Source: Arthrobacter sp. PAMC25564 (GTDB taxonomy: Bacteria > Actinomycetota > Actinomycetes > Actinomycetales > Micrococcaceae). Taken from it: 64,000 nt of DNA. The notes under the pieces are model-generated. The model searched no databases. It was not told the DNA's origin and saw nothing but the letters and a program-made list of their open reading frames with translations. The DNA lies in NCBI RefSeq assembly GCF_004798705.1, contig NZ_CP039290.1, positions 1,922,001-1,986,000 of the forward strand, in the 5' to 3' direction. Position numbers and translations under genes: made by a program. Shown piece by piece: positions 18,905 to 28,041 of the stretch. The stretch's first letter is position 1; every line of letters starts with the position of its first letter.

Positions 18905-19621
18905 GTGACGACCAGCTACGATTGCACGGCGGCCGAGCAGCGCGCCGCAGGACTTGAGCACGCCCAACGGGCCATCAGGGAGCACAAGTGTGTGGTTTTC
19001 CCCACGGACACTGTGTACGGCATCGCGGCCGATGCCTTCTCGCCGCAGGCCGTGACCCTGCTGCTCGCCTCCAAGGGCCGCAGCCGCAAGATGCCGCCGC
19101 CGGTCCTGATCCCCAGGCTCAATGCCCTCGACGGCCTCGCTACCGACGTGCCGGCCGAGGCCCGGCGCCTGGCCGAGGCCTTCTGGCCTGGCGGGCTGAC
19201 CCTCATCCTGCATGCCCAGCCCTCCCTCGACTGGGATCTCGGCGAAACCCGGGGCACGGTGGCCCTGCGGATCCCGGCCGACGATATCGCCCAGGACCTG
19301 CTCACCCTCACTGGACCGCTGGCCGTTTCGTCCGCGAACCGGACCGGACAGGACGCCGCGCAGACCGCCGCCGATGCGCAGGCCCAGCTGGCGGAATCCG
19401 TGGAGGTCTACCTCGAAGACGGACACCGGCCGGTTGACGGCGAAGGTTCGTTGCCTTCCACGATCATCGACGCCACGGCACTCCCGCTCCGGATTGTCCG
19501 CCAGGGCACCATCAGCCTGGCGCGCCTGCGTGAAGTGGTCCCCGGACTGCTGGATCTGGACGGCAACGCCGACGGCGCGGCTCCAGCCGCAGAACCTGCC
19601 GCAGGGCCGGTCGCCGAATGA
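18905..19621 (+). CDS. L-threonylcarbamoyladenylate synthase (Sua5/YrdC/YwlC)
   Basis: A protein of 238 residues that makes threonylcarbamoyl-AMP from threonine, bicarbonate and ATP for the t6A37 modification of ANN-decoding tRNAs. CVVFPTDTVYGIAADAF, SKGRSRKMPPPVLI, WPGGLTLIL and GTVALRIP are the family signatures. The Sua5 C-terminal domain is missing, as expected for the shorter YrdC-like forms, and the tail is Ala/Pro-rich. GTG start at 18905, 4 nt after prmC. Its last codons overlap the next gene by 4 nt (ATGA). Confidence 0.93.
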   Translation: MTTSYDCTAAEQRAAGLEHAQRAIREHKCVVFPTDTVYGIAADAFSPQAVTLLLASKGRSRKMPPPVLIPRLNALDGLATDVPAEARRLAEAFWPGGLTLILHAQPSLDWDLGETRGTVALRIPADDIAQDLLTLTGPLAVSSANRTGQDAAQTAADAQAQLAESVEVYLEDGHRPVDGEGSLPSTIIDATALPLRIVRQGTISLARLREVVPGLLDLDGNADGAAPAAEPAAGPVAE

Positions 19622-20385
19622 CCCTGGAGCGGCAGCGCGTCCCCGTGCTCGACGTGGACGCGACACCATTGACTGTGCCCGGACTGACCGAGGTCCTCAA
19701 CCGATACATCGCCGACGGCGGAACCCGCACGGTGGTGGGCCACAACCTTCACAGCGTGACTCTGCTGCACTCGGACCCGGGATTCCGTTCATTCTACGAG
19801 CAAAGCGATGTGGTGCTCATCGACGGCGCGCCGGTGCTGTGGCTCTGGGCCAAGGGCGGCGAAGCCAAGGGTGCCGCGTCGGAGCTGATGGACTACCGGC
19901 TGGGGTCGACCGACTGGATTCCTGCGCTGGCCGGCGTGGAAGGGCTGGAGCGGATCGCGGTGATCGGTGCCGGCGCCCTGGCGAACGCGGGCGCCGTGGC
20001 CCGGCTCAGGGACATCGTTCCGCACGCCCGGGTCGACGGGATGCCCGGGGAGGGCTGGAACGAGGAACTCGAGGAGAAGGCCGTCGCATGGCTGTCCGCG
20101 CTGGCCCCGCAGCTGGTTCTGCTGGGACTGGGCATGCCGCTGCAGGAAGAGGTGCTCGGACGAAGGCTGGCAACCCTGCCGCCTGCCGTCTACTGCGCCG
20201 TGGGCGGGGCCATTGAACAGATGGCGGGCGTGCAGAAACTGGCACCGCGCTGGATCGGGCGTCTTGGCCTGGAATGGGCGTGGCGGCTTATGCTCCATCC
20301 GCAGCGGGTGGCCTACCGGGTTTTCGGAGAGCCGTGGGTACTGCTCGGGCTGCTGCTCCGGCGCCGCCTTAGGCAGAAGGGCTAA
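19618..20385 (+). CDS. WecB/TagA/CpsF-family glycosyltransferase
   Basis: A protein of 255 residues of the GT26 family. Members add N-acetylmannosamine(uronic acid) or a related sugar to a lipid-linked GlcNAc in wall teichoic acid or polysaccharide synthesis. NLHSVTLLHSDPGFRSFYEQ followed by VVLIDGAPVLW, the central AVIGAGALANAG, and LLGLGMPLQEEVL correspond to the family's conserved blocks. The C-terminal positively charged helix (about 215-255) resembles the membrane-attachment appendage of TagA. Its ATG overlaps the end of the threonylcarbamoyl-AMP synthase gene. A TagO/WecA-type transferase is encoded 1.2 kb away and would supply the acceptor lipid. Confidence 0.88.
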   Translation: MTLERQRVPVLDVDATPLTVPGLTEVLNRYIADGGTRTVVGHNLHSVTLLHSDPGFRSFYEQSDVVLIDGAPVLWLWAKGGEAKGAASELMDYRLGSTDWIPALAGVEGLERIAVIGAGALANAGAVARLRDIVPHARVDGMPGEGWNEELEEKAVAWLSALAPQLVLLGLGMPLQEEVLGRRLATLPPAVYCAVGGAIEQMAGVQKLAPRWIGRLGLEWAWRLMLHPQRVAYRVFGEPWVLLGLLLRRRLRQKG

Positions 20386-20433
20386 GACACGGCGCAAGGG
20401 AAGACAGCCAAAGAGAACCGTCGGCGGGAACGG

Positions 20434-21330
20434 CTAGAACTTCTGGTCCTTGAGGGGGCCGAATCCCTTGCCGCGGAGACCTTTCGAAAACGCGCCGAAC
20501 CAGTCCGCCAGGCCGCGGAAGTCGCCGCGGCGCAGGAAGTACCCCAGATAGCCGCCGACATCCGCGATGAAGGACTTGACCCGGAAATGGCGGCGGATCA
20601 TGTAACCGCGGTTCCGGTAGTAGAAGTAGCGCTTGAACGCGCTGTCCGGCACGATCACGTGCCACCTGGCGCCATAAACATGCTTGGTCTCGGAAAAGGC
20701 GTGCGGATGGGTGATGGCGGCCGTCGTCACTGTGCCGAAACGGATGCCGGCCTTCCGCAGGCGGAGGGTGAAGTCAACCTCGTCACCGCGGATGAAGAGA
20801 CGCATGTCGGGCAGGCCGACCTTAAAGAAGACGTCGGAGCGGATCAGGGCGCCATTAAAGAAGTGCCCGTCGTCCGGCAGGAATTCCAGCTTCTCCACAG
20901 CGGCGCGGTCGTGGGTGACCTTCCCGTCGAGGCGGAAGAAGAAGGACAGCTGCTCCGGGTGGCCGGGGGCCACCACGAGGGGGACGACGGCGTCGAGGCC
21001 GCGGGCCTGCGCCTCGCGCAGCAGGGTGGCGAGGCATTCCGGGTCGCCGGGTTCGGCGTCGTCGTCCATCATCCAGATCCAGTCCGCCCCGCTGGCCACC
21101 GCCTTGAGGATCGCCAGGGAAAAACCGCCCGCACCGCCAAGGTTCGCCTCGGACCGGACATAGTCCACGTTTCCGTGCTGGTCCGCAACGTCTTTGGCGG
21201 GCACCGTGCCGCTGTCGACAAGGCAGATGGAGCGGACCGGCGCGGTCTGGTTGTTGATGGCGTCCAGCAGGACGGCCAGCTCCCGGGGACGGTCAAACGT
21301 CACGGCAGCAACTGCAACCGACAGGGTCAT
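20434..21330 (-). CDS. GT2-family glycosyltransferase
   Basis: A protein of 298 residues with a GT-A fold. VAAVTFDRPRELAVLLDAI is at the start, DDDAEP is the metal-binding DXD-type motif, and FIRGDEVDFTLRLRKAG is a probable acceptor/catalytic region. The pattern resembles rhamnosyl- or galactofuranosyl-transferases of actinobacterial wall polysaccharides, but the sugar cannot be read from sequence. ATG 21330 is chosen because AAAGGA lies about 9 nt upstream and the beta strand of the fold begins there; the frame is open further up but without similarity. It is convergent with the TagA-type gene and divergent from the TagO-type gene. Confidence 0.87.
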   Translation of the reverse strand: MTLSVAVAAVTFDRPRELAVLLDAINNQTAPVRSICLVDSGTVPAKDVADQHGNVDYVRSEANLGGAGGFSLAILKAVASGADWIWMMDDDAEPGDPECLATLLREAQARGLDAVVPLVVAPGHPEQLSFFFRLDGKVTHDRAAVEKLEFLPDDGHFFNGALIRSDVFFKVGLPDMRLFIRGDEVDFTLRLRKAGIRFGTVTTAAITHPHAFSETKHVYGARWHVIVPDSAFKRYFYYRNRGYMIRRHFRVKSFIADVGGYLGYFLRRGDFRGLADWFGAFSKGLRGKGFGPLKDQKF

Positions 21331-21627
21331 CGCGGGGGTCCTTTCAGCACGGCCGTCAGTGATTTTCCCGCCGGCGATGGGCCGTGTGACGCGAAGACAG
21401 GTGGCCGTTGGCATTAGTATCTTGACTAGAGTCCACTGTAATACAGCCCTGTCAGGCACTACGCACTGCCTGCCCTGCGCACGGCGACGGAGAAGTTTCA
21501 TTTATCGAAAGTCAGTTCCACGGCAATTTAGTCCACCCCGCTCCCACAGCCCGCAACGGACCCCCTGGCCGCGGAATGTGGCGCCGGGGCCTGCTTGCGC
21601 CGGGGTCTCCGGGCGGGGGGTTTCCCG
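21331..21627. promoter_or_regulatory. Divergent promoter region between GT2 and TagO-type genes
   Basis: These 297 nt hold no convincing gene. The middle (about 21410-21540) is relatively AT-rich, with TTGACT near 21422 and TAATAC near 21439 on the plus strand, but their spacing is too short to be one promoter. Start sites for the two outward genes are expected here. Confidence 0.35.
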
Positions 21628-22752
21628 GTGATTATGTACCTGCTCATGATGCTGACAGCGGCAATCGTGAGCTATGCGGCGACGTGGGGTGCGCGGCTGG
21701 TCGGCAACAGGCTGGAACTGTTTTCCCCGATCCGCAGCCGTGACATGCACACCACGCCGGTCTCCCGGCTCGGCGGGCTGGGGATCTTTGCCGGCGTGCT
21801 GGTGGCGCTGGCCGTTGCGAGCCAATCCTTCTTCGTCAAGGACATCTTCCGGAACAACGCCGCGCCCTGGGGAGTCCTTGCCGGGGCGGTACTGATCGTT
21901 GTGGTTGGCCTCGCCGACGACCTGCTGGACCTGCGCTGGTGGGTAAAGCTCATCGGCCAGAGCGCCGCTGCCTTCGTGGTGGCGCTCTGGGGTGTGCGCG
22001 TGACGATTGTTCCCTTCGTCCCGGAACCGTTCATTATTCACGACGAGGCCACGAGCATTGTCCTGACGACCGGACTCATTGTCACCACCATGAACGCCTT
22101 CAACTTCATCGACGGGCTGGACGGCCTGGCCGCGGGCGTCGCGATCATCGGGGGAGCGGCGTTCTTCCTGACGGCCTACTGGGTGCACCGGACCGCCGTC
22201 CTGCTGGACCGCTCGGACCTGGCAACACTCCTGACGGCAGCGGTGGTGGGCAGCTGCCTCGGCTTCCTGCCGCACAACTGGTTTCCCTCGAAGATCTTCA
22301 TGGGCGATTCCGGTGCGATGCTGATCGGGCTGCTCATGGCTTCGGCCGGCATCGTGTCCACGGGGCAGATCACGTCCGGGCTCTACGACCGGCTCAACGG
22401 TATCCCCACGATCATCCCGATCCTGCTGCCTTTCGCGGTGCTCTTCCTGCCGTTGCTGGACCTGTCCCTGGCCGTCGTGCGCCGCACCGCACTGGGCCGT
22501 TCGCCGTGGTCCGCCGACCGGGGACACCTGCACCACAAGCTGTTGGATATCGGGTACTCGCACCGGGGCGCCGTGGTGCTGATGTACCTGTGGACCTGCG
22601 TGCTGGCCTTCGGCGGCCTGGCCTTCGTGGTGTACCCGTGGCAAACCGTCCTGCCTTTGGACCTGGCCGCCACCGTCGTCATGGCCGTCGTGACAGCATG
22701 GCCCTACTTCCGCCGGCGGACTCCCGGACGGCCGGCGGGGACCCCGGAGTGA
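21628..22752 (+). CDS. Undecaprenyl-phosphate glycosyl-1-phosphate transferase (WecA/TagO type)
   Basis: An integral membrane protein of 374 residues with about 10-11 helices of the MraY/WecA family. It transfers a sugar-1-phosphate, usually GlcNAc-1-P, from UDP-sugar to undecaprenyl phosphate to start wall polymer synthesis. The signatures are GLADDLLDL (Mg2+-binding Asp pair), NAFNFIDGLDGLAAG, FMGDSGAMLIG and HLHHKLLDIGYSH. The HLHHK form is typical of WecA/TagO rather than MraY. GTG 21628 is chosen because the first helix starts there after a GGGGGG stretch. With the TagA-type and GT2 genes nearby it suggests assembly of a secondary wall glycopolymer. Confidence 0.92.
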   Translation: MIMYLLMMLTAAIVSYAATWGARLVGNRLELFSPIRSRDMHTTPVSRLGGLGIFAGVLVALAVASQSFFVKDIFRNNAAPWGVLAGAVLIVVVGLADDLLDLRWWVKLIGQSAAAFVVALWGVRVTIVPFVPEPFIIHDEATSIVLTTGLIVTTMNAFNFIDGLDGLAAGVAIIGGAAFFLTAYWVHRTAVLLDRSDLATLLTAAVVGSCLGFLPHNWFPSKIFMGDSGAMLIGLLMASAGIVSTGQITSGLYDRLNGIPTIIPILLPFAVLFLPLLDLSLAVVRRTALGRSPWSADRGHLHHKLLDIGYSHRGAVVLMYLWTCVLAFGGLAFVVYPWQTVLPLDLAATVVMAVVTAWPYFRRRTPGRPAGTPE

Positions 22753-22812
22753 GCGTGTGTTCCACCGGGGCGGCGCTGATGACGCCCTTTTCCGAATAAT
22801 TTCTATCTATTG

Positions 22813-22818
22813 TAGAAT
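22813..22818 (+). promoter_or_regulatory. Possible -10 box of the atp operon
   Basis: TAGAAT lies in an AT-rich island (about 22790-22822), conspicuous in this GC-rich sequence, 60 nt before the first gene of the operon. The matching -35 (around 22789, TTCCGA) is weak. Confidence 0.4.
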
Positions 22819-22878
22819 TCAGGGGCGGCCGATCGCCGCGCCATTCCAAGCAGCCCCACCCCCGACGATTGGGATCCC

Positions 22879-23364
22879 ATGACCTCCAACGCCGATCCCG
22901 GACCTTCGTCCGGCACCGGACCCGTTGGTGTTTCGGGCCCCACAAAGTCTTTGTGGCTGAGGTTGCTCGGCATGAGTTCGGCGGCCGCCGGGGGCGCATT
23001 GCTGCTCGCCGGCGTGGCCGCACTCCTCTTCAACGGGGCGGCCGGCATCCTGTCCTGCATTTTCGGGGGAGCCCTGGTGATGGTCTTTTTCGCCATCAGT
23101 TTGTTGGTCGGCCATCTGGTCGGCCGGAACAACCCCTCCGGAGCAATCGGGCTGTTTGTTGCTATGTATTTCGTCAAAGTTGTCGGTTTTGCCGTTGTTC
23201 TTTTTATTCTCGGGGCCCCGGACTGGCTGCACGCCCGCTGGTTCCTGCTCGGTGCCGTCGTGACCGTGGTGTTCTGGCAGGCCGCCGAGATCTATGGCTT
23301 CAGCCGGGCCCGTCTCCAGATCTACAACGACCCCGAAACCAGGGAAGGCGGCACCGATGTCTAG
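22879..23364 (+). CDS. AtpI-like membrane protein at the head of the atp operon
   Basis: A protein of 161 residues with a Gly/Pro/Ser-rich N-terminus and four predicted membrane helices (from about residue 28: LLGMSSAAAGGALLLAGVAA, and three more up to about 140). Position and topology match the AtpI/UncI group encoded upstream of atpB, thought to help c-ring assembly or Mg2+ handling. Sequence conservation in this group is low, so the name rests mainly on context. The next gene starts inside its last codons. Confidence 0.6.
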   Translation: MTSNADPGPSSGTGPVGVSGPTKSLWLRLLGMSSAAAGGALLLAGVAALLFNGAAGILSCIFGGALVMVFFAISLLVGHLVGRNNPSGAIGLFVAMYFVKVVGFAVVLFILGAPDWLHARWFLLGAVVTVVFWQAAEIYGFSRARLQIYNDPETREGGTDV

Positions 23365-23686
23365 CCGCAAAGCCGGACGCAAAACCACTCCCAGGACCCC
23401 CAAAACCACCGGCGGTGCGCCCGGTGTATCCGAGGACGGGAACGACGGCGGATACAACGCCGGGATCGCCGTCTTCAGCTACATTGTTGGCGGAATCATC
23501 GTCTGGAGTTTGATAGGGTGGGGTCTGGATAATCTGTGGGGAACCCGCTGGATTGTGCTCGCAGGCGCTCTGCTTGGAGCTGCGGGAGGGTTCTATCTTT
23601 CTCATATGCACGGCCTCACCAGTTCCAGAACACCAACTGGCGAGGGCAATGCTGCACGTGGCCCGTCCGAGGACGAGGAACAGTAA
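23357..23686 (+). CDS. AtpZ/AtpI-type small membrane protein
   Basis: A protein of 109 residues. A basic N-terminus (SSRKAGRKTTPRTPK) is followed by two membrane helices (YNAGIAVFSYIVGGIIVWSL and WIVLAGALLGAAGGFYLSHM) and a polar tail. The two-helix hairpin with a GWGLDNLWGT turn fits AtpZ-like proteins that accompany ATP synthase operons. Its ATG overlaps the preceding gene by 8 nt. Function in c-ring assembly or cation supply is known for relatives but inferred here. Confidence 0.6.
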   Translation: MSSRKAGRKTTPRTPKTTGGAPGVSEDGNDGGYNAGIAVFSYIVGGIIVWSLIGWGLDNLWGTRWIVLAGALLGAAGGFYLSHMHGLTSSRTPTGEGNAARGPSEDEEQ

Positions 23687-23777
23687 TGCCAAACAATTTC
23701 ACAGGGGGAAAGGTCGGCAGAAATGTCGCCGTTCTCCGACCAACGCCCAATGATGGACACTGCAGAGAGGAAACGCG

Positions 23778-24578
23778 TTGATCGCGCTTGCGCTCCCGGC
23801 CCAAGATTCAGGAGATTTCACTCCTCCTGGAATTGAACAATTGCACCTGCCGGCAATCCTGCCGTGGGGTGCAGCCGACGGATTCTCCAAGCAGATGCTG
23901 CTGGTAATCCTGTCGGTCATTATAATCGCTACATTCTTTCTGCTGGCTGCGCGGAAGCAGCAGCTGGTTCCCGGCAAGCTGCAGTTTGCAGGCGAGGCCG
24001 CCTACGGCTTCGTCCGTAACGGCATTGCCAAGGACATCATCGGCGGCAAAGACTTCATGAAGTACGTCCCGCTGCTGTTCAGCCTCTTCTTCTTCATCCT
24101 GGTGAACAACATCTACGGCGCCATCCCCGTGATCCAGCTCCCGAGCTTCTCCCACGTCGGCGGCGCCTATGTCCTCGCAGCGATCGTGTATGTCACCTGG
24201 ATCGCGATCGGCATCAAGAAGAACGGTCTCCGCTACTTCAAGCTGGCCACCGTGCCGAGCGGCGTCCCGATCTACATCCTGCCGATCGTCATTCCGATCG
24301 AGATCATCTCCAACTTCCTGGTCCGTCCCGTGACGCACAGCCTCCGTCTGTTTGCCACGATGCTGGCCGGCCACCTCATCGTCATGATCGCGGGATCCGG
24401 AATCGAATTCCTCGTCATGCAGGAAAACGTGCTCCTGAAGGGCGCCTCCGTACTCGTGCTTGCAGGCTCCGTAGCCATGTACATGCTCGAAGCGCTGATC
24501 ATGGCGCTGCAGGCCTACGTCTTCACCTTGCTGACTGCCATCTACATCGAAGGCGCTCTGCACGCGGACAGCCACTAG
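23778..24578 (+). CDS. atpB: ATP synthase Fo subunit a
   Basis: A protein of 266 residues that forms the proton half-channels beside the c-ring. The essential arginine is in HSLRLFATMLAGH. About six membrane segments are visible, with YVPLLFSLFFFILVNNIYGA and FLVRPV between them. The start codon is TTG 23778, preceded by GAGAGGA at 6 nt; no ATG gives a full-length protein. A 91-nt gap separates it from the AtpZ-type gene. Confidence 0.95.
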   Translation: MIALALPAQDSGDFTPPGIEQLHLPAILPWGAADGFSKQMLLVILSVIIIATFFLLAARKQQLVPGKLQFAGEAAYGFVRNGIAKDIIGGKDFMKYVPLLFSLFFFILVNNIYGAIPVIQLPSFSHVGGAYVLAAIVYVTWIAIGIKKNGLRYFKLATVPSGVPIYILPIVIPIEIISNFLVRPVTHSLRLFATMLAGHLIVMIAGSGIEFLVMQENVLLKGASVLVLAGSVAMYMLEALIMALQAYVFTLLTAIYIEGALHADSH

Positions 24579-24625
24579 GCACCCACAAATCTTCCCCTCG
24601 CGGGGATGAAGCAAACCAAACAACC

Positions 24626-24641
24626 TGCCACATGGGTGGCA
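24626..24641 (+). promoter_or_regulatory. Small hairpin just before the atpE ribosome binding site
   Basis: TGCCAC (24626-24631) and GTGGCA (24636-24641) form a perfect 6-bp stem with a 4-nt loop. GAAAGGA follows a few bases later, then an A-run and the atpE ATG. Such a layout could keep the start of this highly translated gene unstructured; that is inference. Confidence 0.35.
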
Positions 24642-24657
24642 TCTTGAAAGGAAAAAA

Positions 24658-24876
24658 ATGGAAGGCTCCATCAACGGCTCCCTCAACCTCATCGGCTACG
24701 GCCTCTCCGCCATCGGCGGTGGTATCGGTGTTGGTCTCGTATTCGCTGCCTACATCAACGGTGTGGCACGCCAGCCGGAAGCGCAGCGCGTCCTGCAGCC
24801 GATCGCATTCCTCGGCCTTGCGCTGACTGAAGCCCTCGCCATCCTCGGCCTGGTCTTCGCGTTTGTTCTCAAGTAA
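24658..24876 (+). CDS. atpE: ATP synthase Fo subunit c
   Basis: A protein of 72 residues forming a two-helix hairpin. The proton-carrying carboxylate is Glu58 in [12 protein letters not shown]. The first helix has the glycine-rich packing motif ([16 protein letters not shown]) and the polar loop is RQPEA. Several copies form the rotor ring, so strong translation is expected; GAAAGGA directly upstream fits. Confidence 0.97.
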   Translation: MEGSINGSLNLIGYGLSAIGGGIGVGLVFAAYINGVARQPEAQRVLQPIAFLGLALTEALAILGLVFAFVLK

Positions 24877-24929
24877 ACCTTCAGAACTTAGCGAACATCC
24901 AGAACCAAGTAGATAAGGACGGGTGAATC

Positions 24930-25481
24930 ATGCATCAAACGATCATTTCAGCCGCTGGCGCCGAAGCGGCCAACCCGCTCGTTCCCAACGTCTGGGAAAT
25001 GGGCGTCGTCCTCGTCGGCTTTGCTGTCCTCTTCTTCATCGTGGTCAAGTTTGTTGTCCCGATGTTCGAGAAGACGTTTGCAGAGCGTGCCGAGGCCATT
25101 GAAGGTGGCATTGCCAAGGCTGAAAAGGCCCAGGCAGAGGCTTCCGCAGCTCTCGAAGAGTACAAGCAGCAGTTGACCGACGCCCGCGCCGAGGCCAACC
25201 GCATCCGCGAGGAAGCCCGTGCCGAAGGCGCCCAGATCCTTGCGGACCTGAAGGAGAAGGCAGCCGCCGAGTCTGCCCGCATCACGGCCCAGGCACACGC
25301 GGCGATCCAGTCCGAGCGTCAGGCGGCCGTTGTGTCCCTGCGCGCAGAGGTTGGCACGCTTGCCACCACCCTGGCCGGCCGCATCGTTGGCGAGGCGCTC
25401 AGCGATGACGCCCGTTCAGCCCGTGTGGTGGACCGTTTCCTGGCAGATCTGGAGAACCAGAACGCAGGTGCAGCTAAGTAA
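24930..25481 (+). CDS. atpF: ATP synthase Fo subunit b
   Basis: A protein of 183 residues. A short periplasmic N-terminus, one membrane helix (about residues 24-46, VVLVGFAVLFFIVVKFVVP) and a long charged alpha-helical stalk rich in Ala, Glu, Lys and Gln (about 50-170) that dimerises and holds F1. AAGGACGGG precedes the ATG. Its stop codon overlaps the atpH start (TAATG). Confidence 0.96.
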   Translation: MHQTIISAAGAEAANPLVPNVWEMGVVLVGFAVLFFIVVKFVVPMFEKTFAERAEAIEGGIAKAEKAQAEASAALEEYKQQLTDARAEANRIREEARAEGAQILADLKEKAAAESARITAQAHAAIQSERQAAVVSLRAEVGTLATTLAGRIVGEALSDDARSARVVDRFLADLENQNAGAAK

Positions 25482-26305
25482 TGGCAGGTGTATCGAGCGG
25501 ATCGCTGACCGCGGCGCTGGTGGCGCTGGAAGCCAAGCTTCCCAACGCTTCGCTGCAGTTGGCTAAAGAACTCTTCGGAATCCTGGCAACTGTGGACAGC
25601 TCGGCCGGCTTGCGCCGCGCCCTGACTGACCCGTCGCGCAGCAATGACGACAAGTCCGCGCTGGTCAGGCAGCTCTTCGGCGGAAAAGTCTCCGCTGATG
25701 CTGTGGAAATCGCGAGCGGACTGGCCGGTTCACGCTGGGCAGCGGCCCGGGATATCGGCGATGCACTCGAGACGCTTGCCGCTTCGGTGGTCATCGCCGT
25801 TGCTGAGAACAAGTCGGCAGTCTCTGCCTCAGGAATCACCGGGCTGGAAGCGCTGGAGAACGATCTGTTCTCCTTCAACCAGGCCGTCGACTCCAGCCAC
25901 GAGGTACAGCGTGCCCTGTCCGAGCCGCAGGCGAGCGGGGCTGCCAAGATTGCCCTTGCCGAAAAGCTCGTTCCGCAGGCAAGCGAGGAAGCGAAAGTCC
26001 TTATCGGACAGGCAGTATCGCAGCCCCGCGGCCTGAAGGTGACCAAGCTCGTCGACCGGTTCGCCGAGCTTGCAGCCAAGCGCCAGCAGCGCTGGATCGC
26101 AACGGTCGGCGTCACCCGTCCACTGACGGAGACGCAGACCAGCCGTCTGCAGGCAGGGCTGAACACCCTTTACGGGCGCGAGCTCAAGATCAACATGATT
26201 GTTGACCCGGCACTGGTCGGTGGCATCCGCATCCAGGTTGGTGACGAAGTGGTTGACGCTTCCGTCCTGGCCCGGTTGGGCGATCTTCACCGTCAGCTCG
26301 CTTAG
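25481..26305 (+). CDS. atpH: ATP synthase F1 subunit delta
   Basis: A protein of 274 residues, against about 180 in E. coli. Actinobacterial delta subunits are commonly this long, with an extra N-terminal helical part. It links the b-stalk to the top of the alpha-beta hexamer. The C-terminal block TRPLTETQTSRLQAGLNTLY followed by DPALVGGIRIQVGDEVVDAS is the conserved family signature. The ATG shares a base with the atpF stop, so the pair is translationally coupled. Confidence 0.95.
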   Translation: MAGVSSGSLTAALVALEAKLPNASLQLAKELFGILATVDSSAGLRRALTDPSRSNDDKSALVRQLFGGKVSADAVEIASGLAGSRWAAARDIGDALETLAASVVIAVAENKSAVSASGITGLEALENDLFSFNQAVDSSHEVQRALSEPQASGAAKIALAEKLVPQASEEAKVLIGQAVSQPRGLKVTKLVDRFAELAAKRQQRWIATVGVTRPLTETQTSRLQAGLNTLYGRELKINMIVDPALVGGIRIQVGDEVVDASVLARLGDLHRQLA

Positions 26306-26392
26306 CCAGCCGGACAAGCACAACCCAACGACAAGAAACCCCGGTCATCGTGAGCAACGATGATCACGAAAACAGGAGAGCAGGGACTGCAG

Positions 26393-28030
26393 ATGGCCGA
26401 ATTGACCATCAACGCCGACGACGTCCGTATTGCGTTGAACGAGTTCGCGGCGTCCTACGAACCCGGAAACGCGGAGCGCGTAGAGGTCGGCCGTGTAACA
26501 ACCGCAGGTGACGGCATCGCCCGTGTTGAGGGCCTTCCCTCGGTCATGGCGAACGAGCTGCTTCGCTTCGAAGACGGCACGCTGGGCCTGGCCCAGAACC
26601 TCGACGTCCGCGAAATCGGTGTCATCGTCCTCGGTGACTTCACCGGAATCGAAGAAGGCCAGGAAGTCCACCGCACCGGACAGGTTCTGTCCGTGCCGGT
26701 TGGCGACGCCTTCCTCGGCCGTGTTGTCGACCCGCTGGGCGAGCCCATTGACGACCTCGGCGAGATCAAGGCCGAGACCACCCGGGCCCTGGAACTCCAG
26801 GCGCCCGGCGTGACCCAGCGCAAGTCGGTTCACGAACCGATGCAGACCGGTCTCAAGGCCATCGACGCCATGATCCCGATCGGCCGCGGCCAGCGTCAGC
26901 TGATCATCGGTGACCGCCAGACCGGCAAGTCGGCAATCGCCATCGACACGATCATCAACCAGAAGGCCAACTGGGCCTCAGGCGATGTCAAAAAGCAGGT
27001 TCGCTGCATCTATGTGGCCATCGGCCAGAAGGCATCCACGATCGCTGCCGTCCGCCAGACCCTCGAGGACAACGGCGCACTGGAGTACACGACCATCGTG
27101 GCTTCCCCTGCGTCTGACCCCGCAGGCTTCAAGTACCTGGCACCGTACGCCGGCTCGGCCATCGGCCAGCACTGGATGTACGGCGGCAAGCACGTCCTCA
27201 TCGTCTTCGATGACCTGTCCAAGCAGGCCGAGGCCTACCGTGCAGTGTCGCTGCTGCTCCGCCGTCCGCCGGGACGCGAAGCCTACCCGGGCGACGTTTT
27301 CTACTTGCACTCCCGCCTGCTGGAGCGTTGTGCCAAGCTCTCCGACGAGCTCGGTGCAGGTTCGATGACCGGCCTGCCGCTCATCGAGACCAAGGCAAAC
27401 GACGTATCCGCCTACATCCCGACCAACGTGATCTCGATCACCGATGGCCAGATCTTCCTGCAGTCGGACCTCTTCAACGCCAACCAGCGTCCCGCCGTTG
27501 ACGTGGGTGTCTCCGTCTCCCGCGTTGGTGGCGCCGCCCAGGTCAAGTCCATGAAGAAGGTCTCCGGTACCTTGAAGCTGGAACTGGCCCAGTACCGCGA
27601 CATGCAGGCCTTCGCAATGTTCGCGTCGGACCTCGACGCCGCTTCGCGCCAGCAGCTGACCCGTGGTGCCCGCCTGATGGAACTGCTCAAGCAGGGCCAG
27701 TACTCGCCGTTCCCGGTCGAGAACCAGGTCGTCTCCATCTGGGCAGGCACCAACGGCCACCTCGACGACGTTCCGGTTGAGGACATCAACCGCTTCGAAA
27801 CCGAGTTCCTGGAGCACCTCAAGCACAAGTCCTCCATTCTGACGACGCTGGCCCAGACCAACGTCATGGACGACGACACCGCAGAAGCACTGAAGACCTC
27901 GATCGTGGCCTTCAAGAAGGGCTTCTTCGGCGAGGGAGACAGCTACCTGGTCGGTGCGGGGCACGAGGAGCACGCCCCCATCGGCGAGGATCAGGTCGAC
28001 CAGGAAAAAATCGTCAAGCAGAAGCGCTAG
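26393..28030 (+). CDS. atpA: ATP synthase F1 subunit alpha
   Basis: A protein of 545 residues that forms the non-catalytic nucleotide sites alternating with beta. The Walker A motif is GDRQTGKS (173-180). The Walker B region is [12 protein letters not shown], and the alpha-type signature [13 protein letters not shown] is present. A C-terminal extension of about 30 residues beyond the E. coli protein ([17 protein letters not shown]) is usual in actinobacteria. ATG 26393 begins the typical MAELTI N-terminus; the in-frame ATG at 26360 lies within a small hairpin (26345-26363) and has no ribosome site. Confidence 0.96.
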   Translation: MAELTINADDVRIALNEFAASYEPGNAERVEVGRVTTAGDGIARVEGLPSVMANELLRFEDGTLGLAQNLDVREIGVIVLGDFTGIEEGQEVHRTGQVLSVPVGDAFLGRVVDPLGEPIDDLGEIKAETTRALELQAPGVTQRKSVHEPMQTGLKAIDAMIPIGRGQRQLIIGDRQTGKSAIAIDTIINQKANWASGDVKKQVRCIYVAIGQKASTIAAVRQTLEDNGALEYTTIVASPASDPAGFKYLAPYAGSAIGQHWMYGGKHVLIVFDDLSKQAEAYRAVSLLLRRPPGREAYPGDVFYLHSRLLERCAKLSDELGAGSMTGLPLIETKANDVSAYIPTNVISITDGQIFLQSDLFNANQRPAVDVGVSVSRVGGAAQVKSMKKVSGTLKLELAQYRDMQAFAMFASDLDAASRQQLTRGARLMELLKQGQYSPFPVENQVVSIWAGTNGHLDDVPVEDINRFETEFLEHLKHKSSILTTLAQTNVMDDDTAEALKTSIVAFKKGFFGEGDSYLVGAGHEEHAPIGEDQVDQEKIVKQKR

Positions 28031-28041
28031 TTCCGCTGGCA

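Noticed and set aside
21422..21444. TTGACT...TAATAC as a sigma-A promoter for the TagO-type gene
   Set aside because: The spacer is only 11 nt, too short for a -35/-10 pair, although either box may belong to another start.
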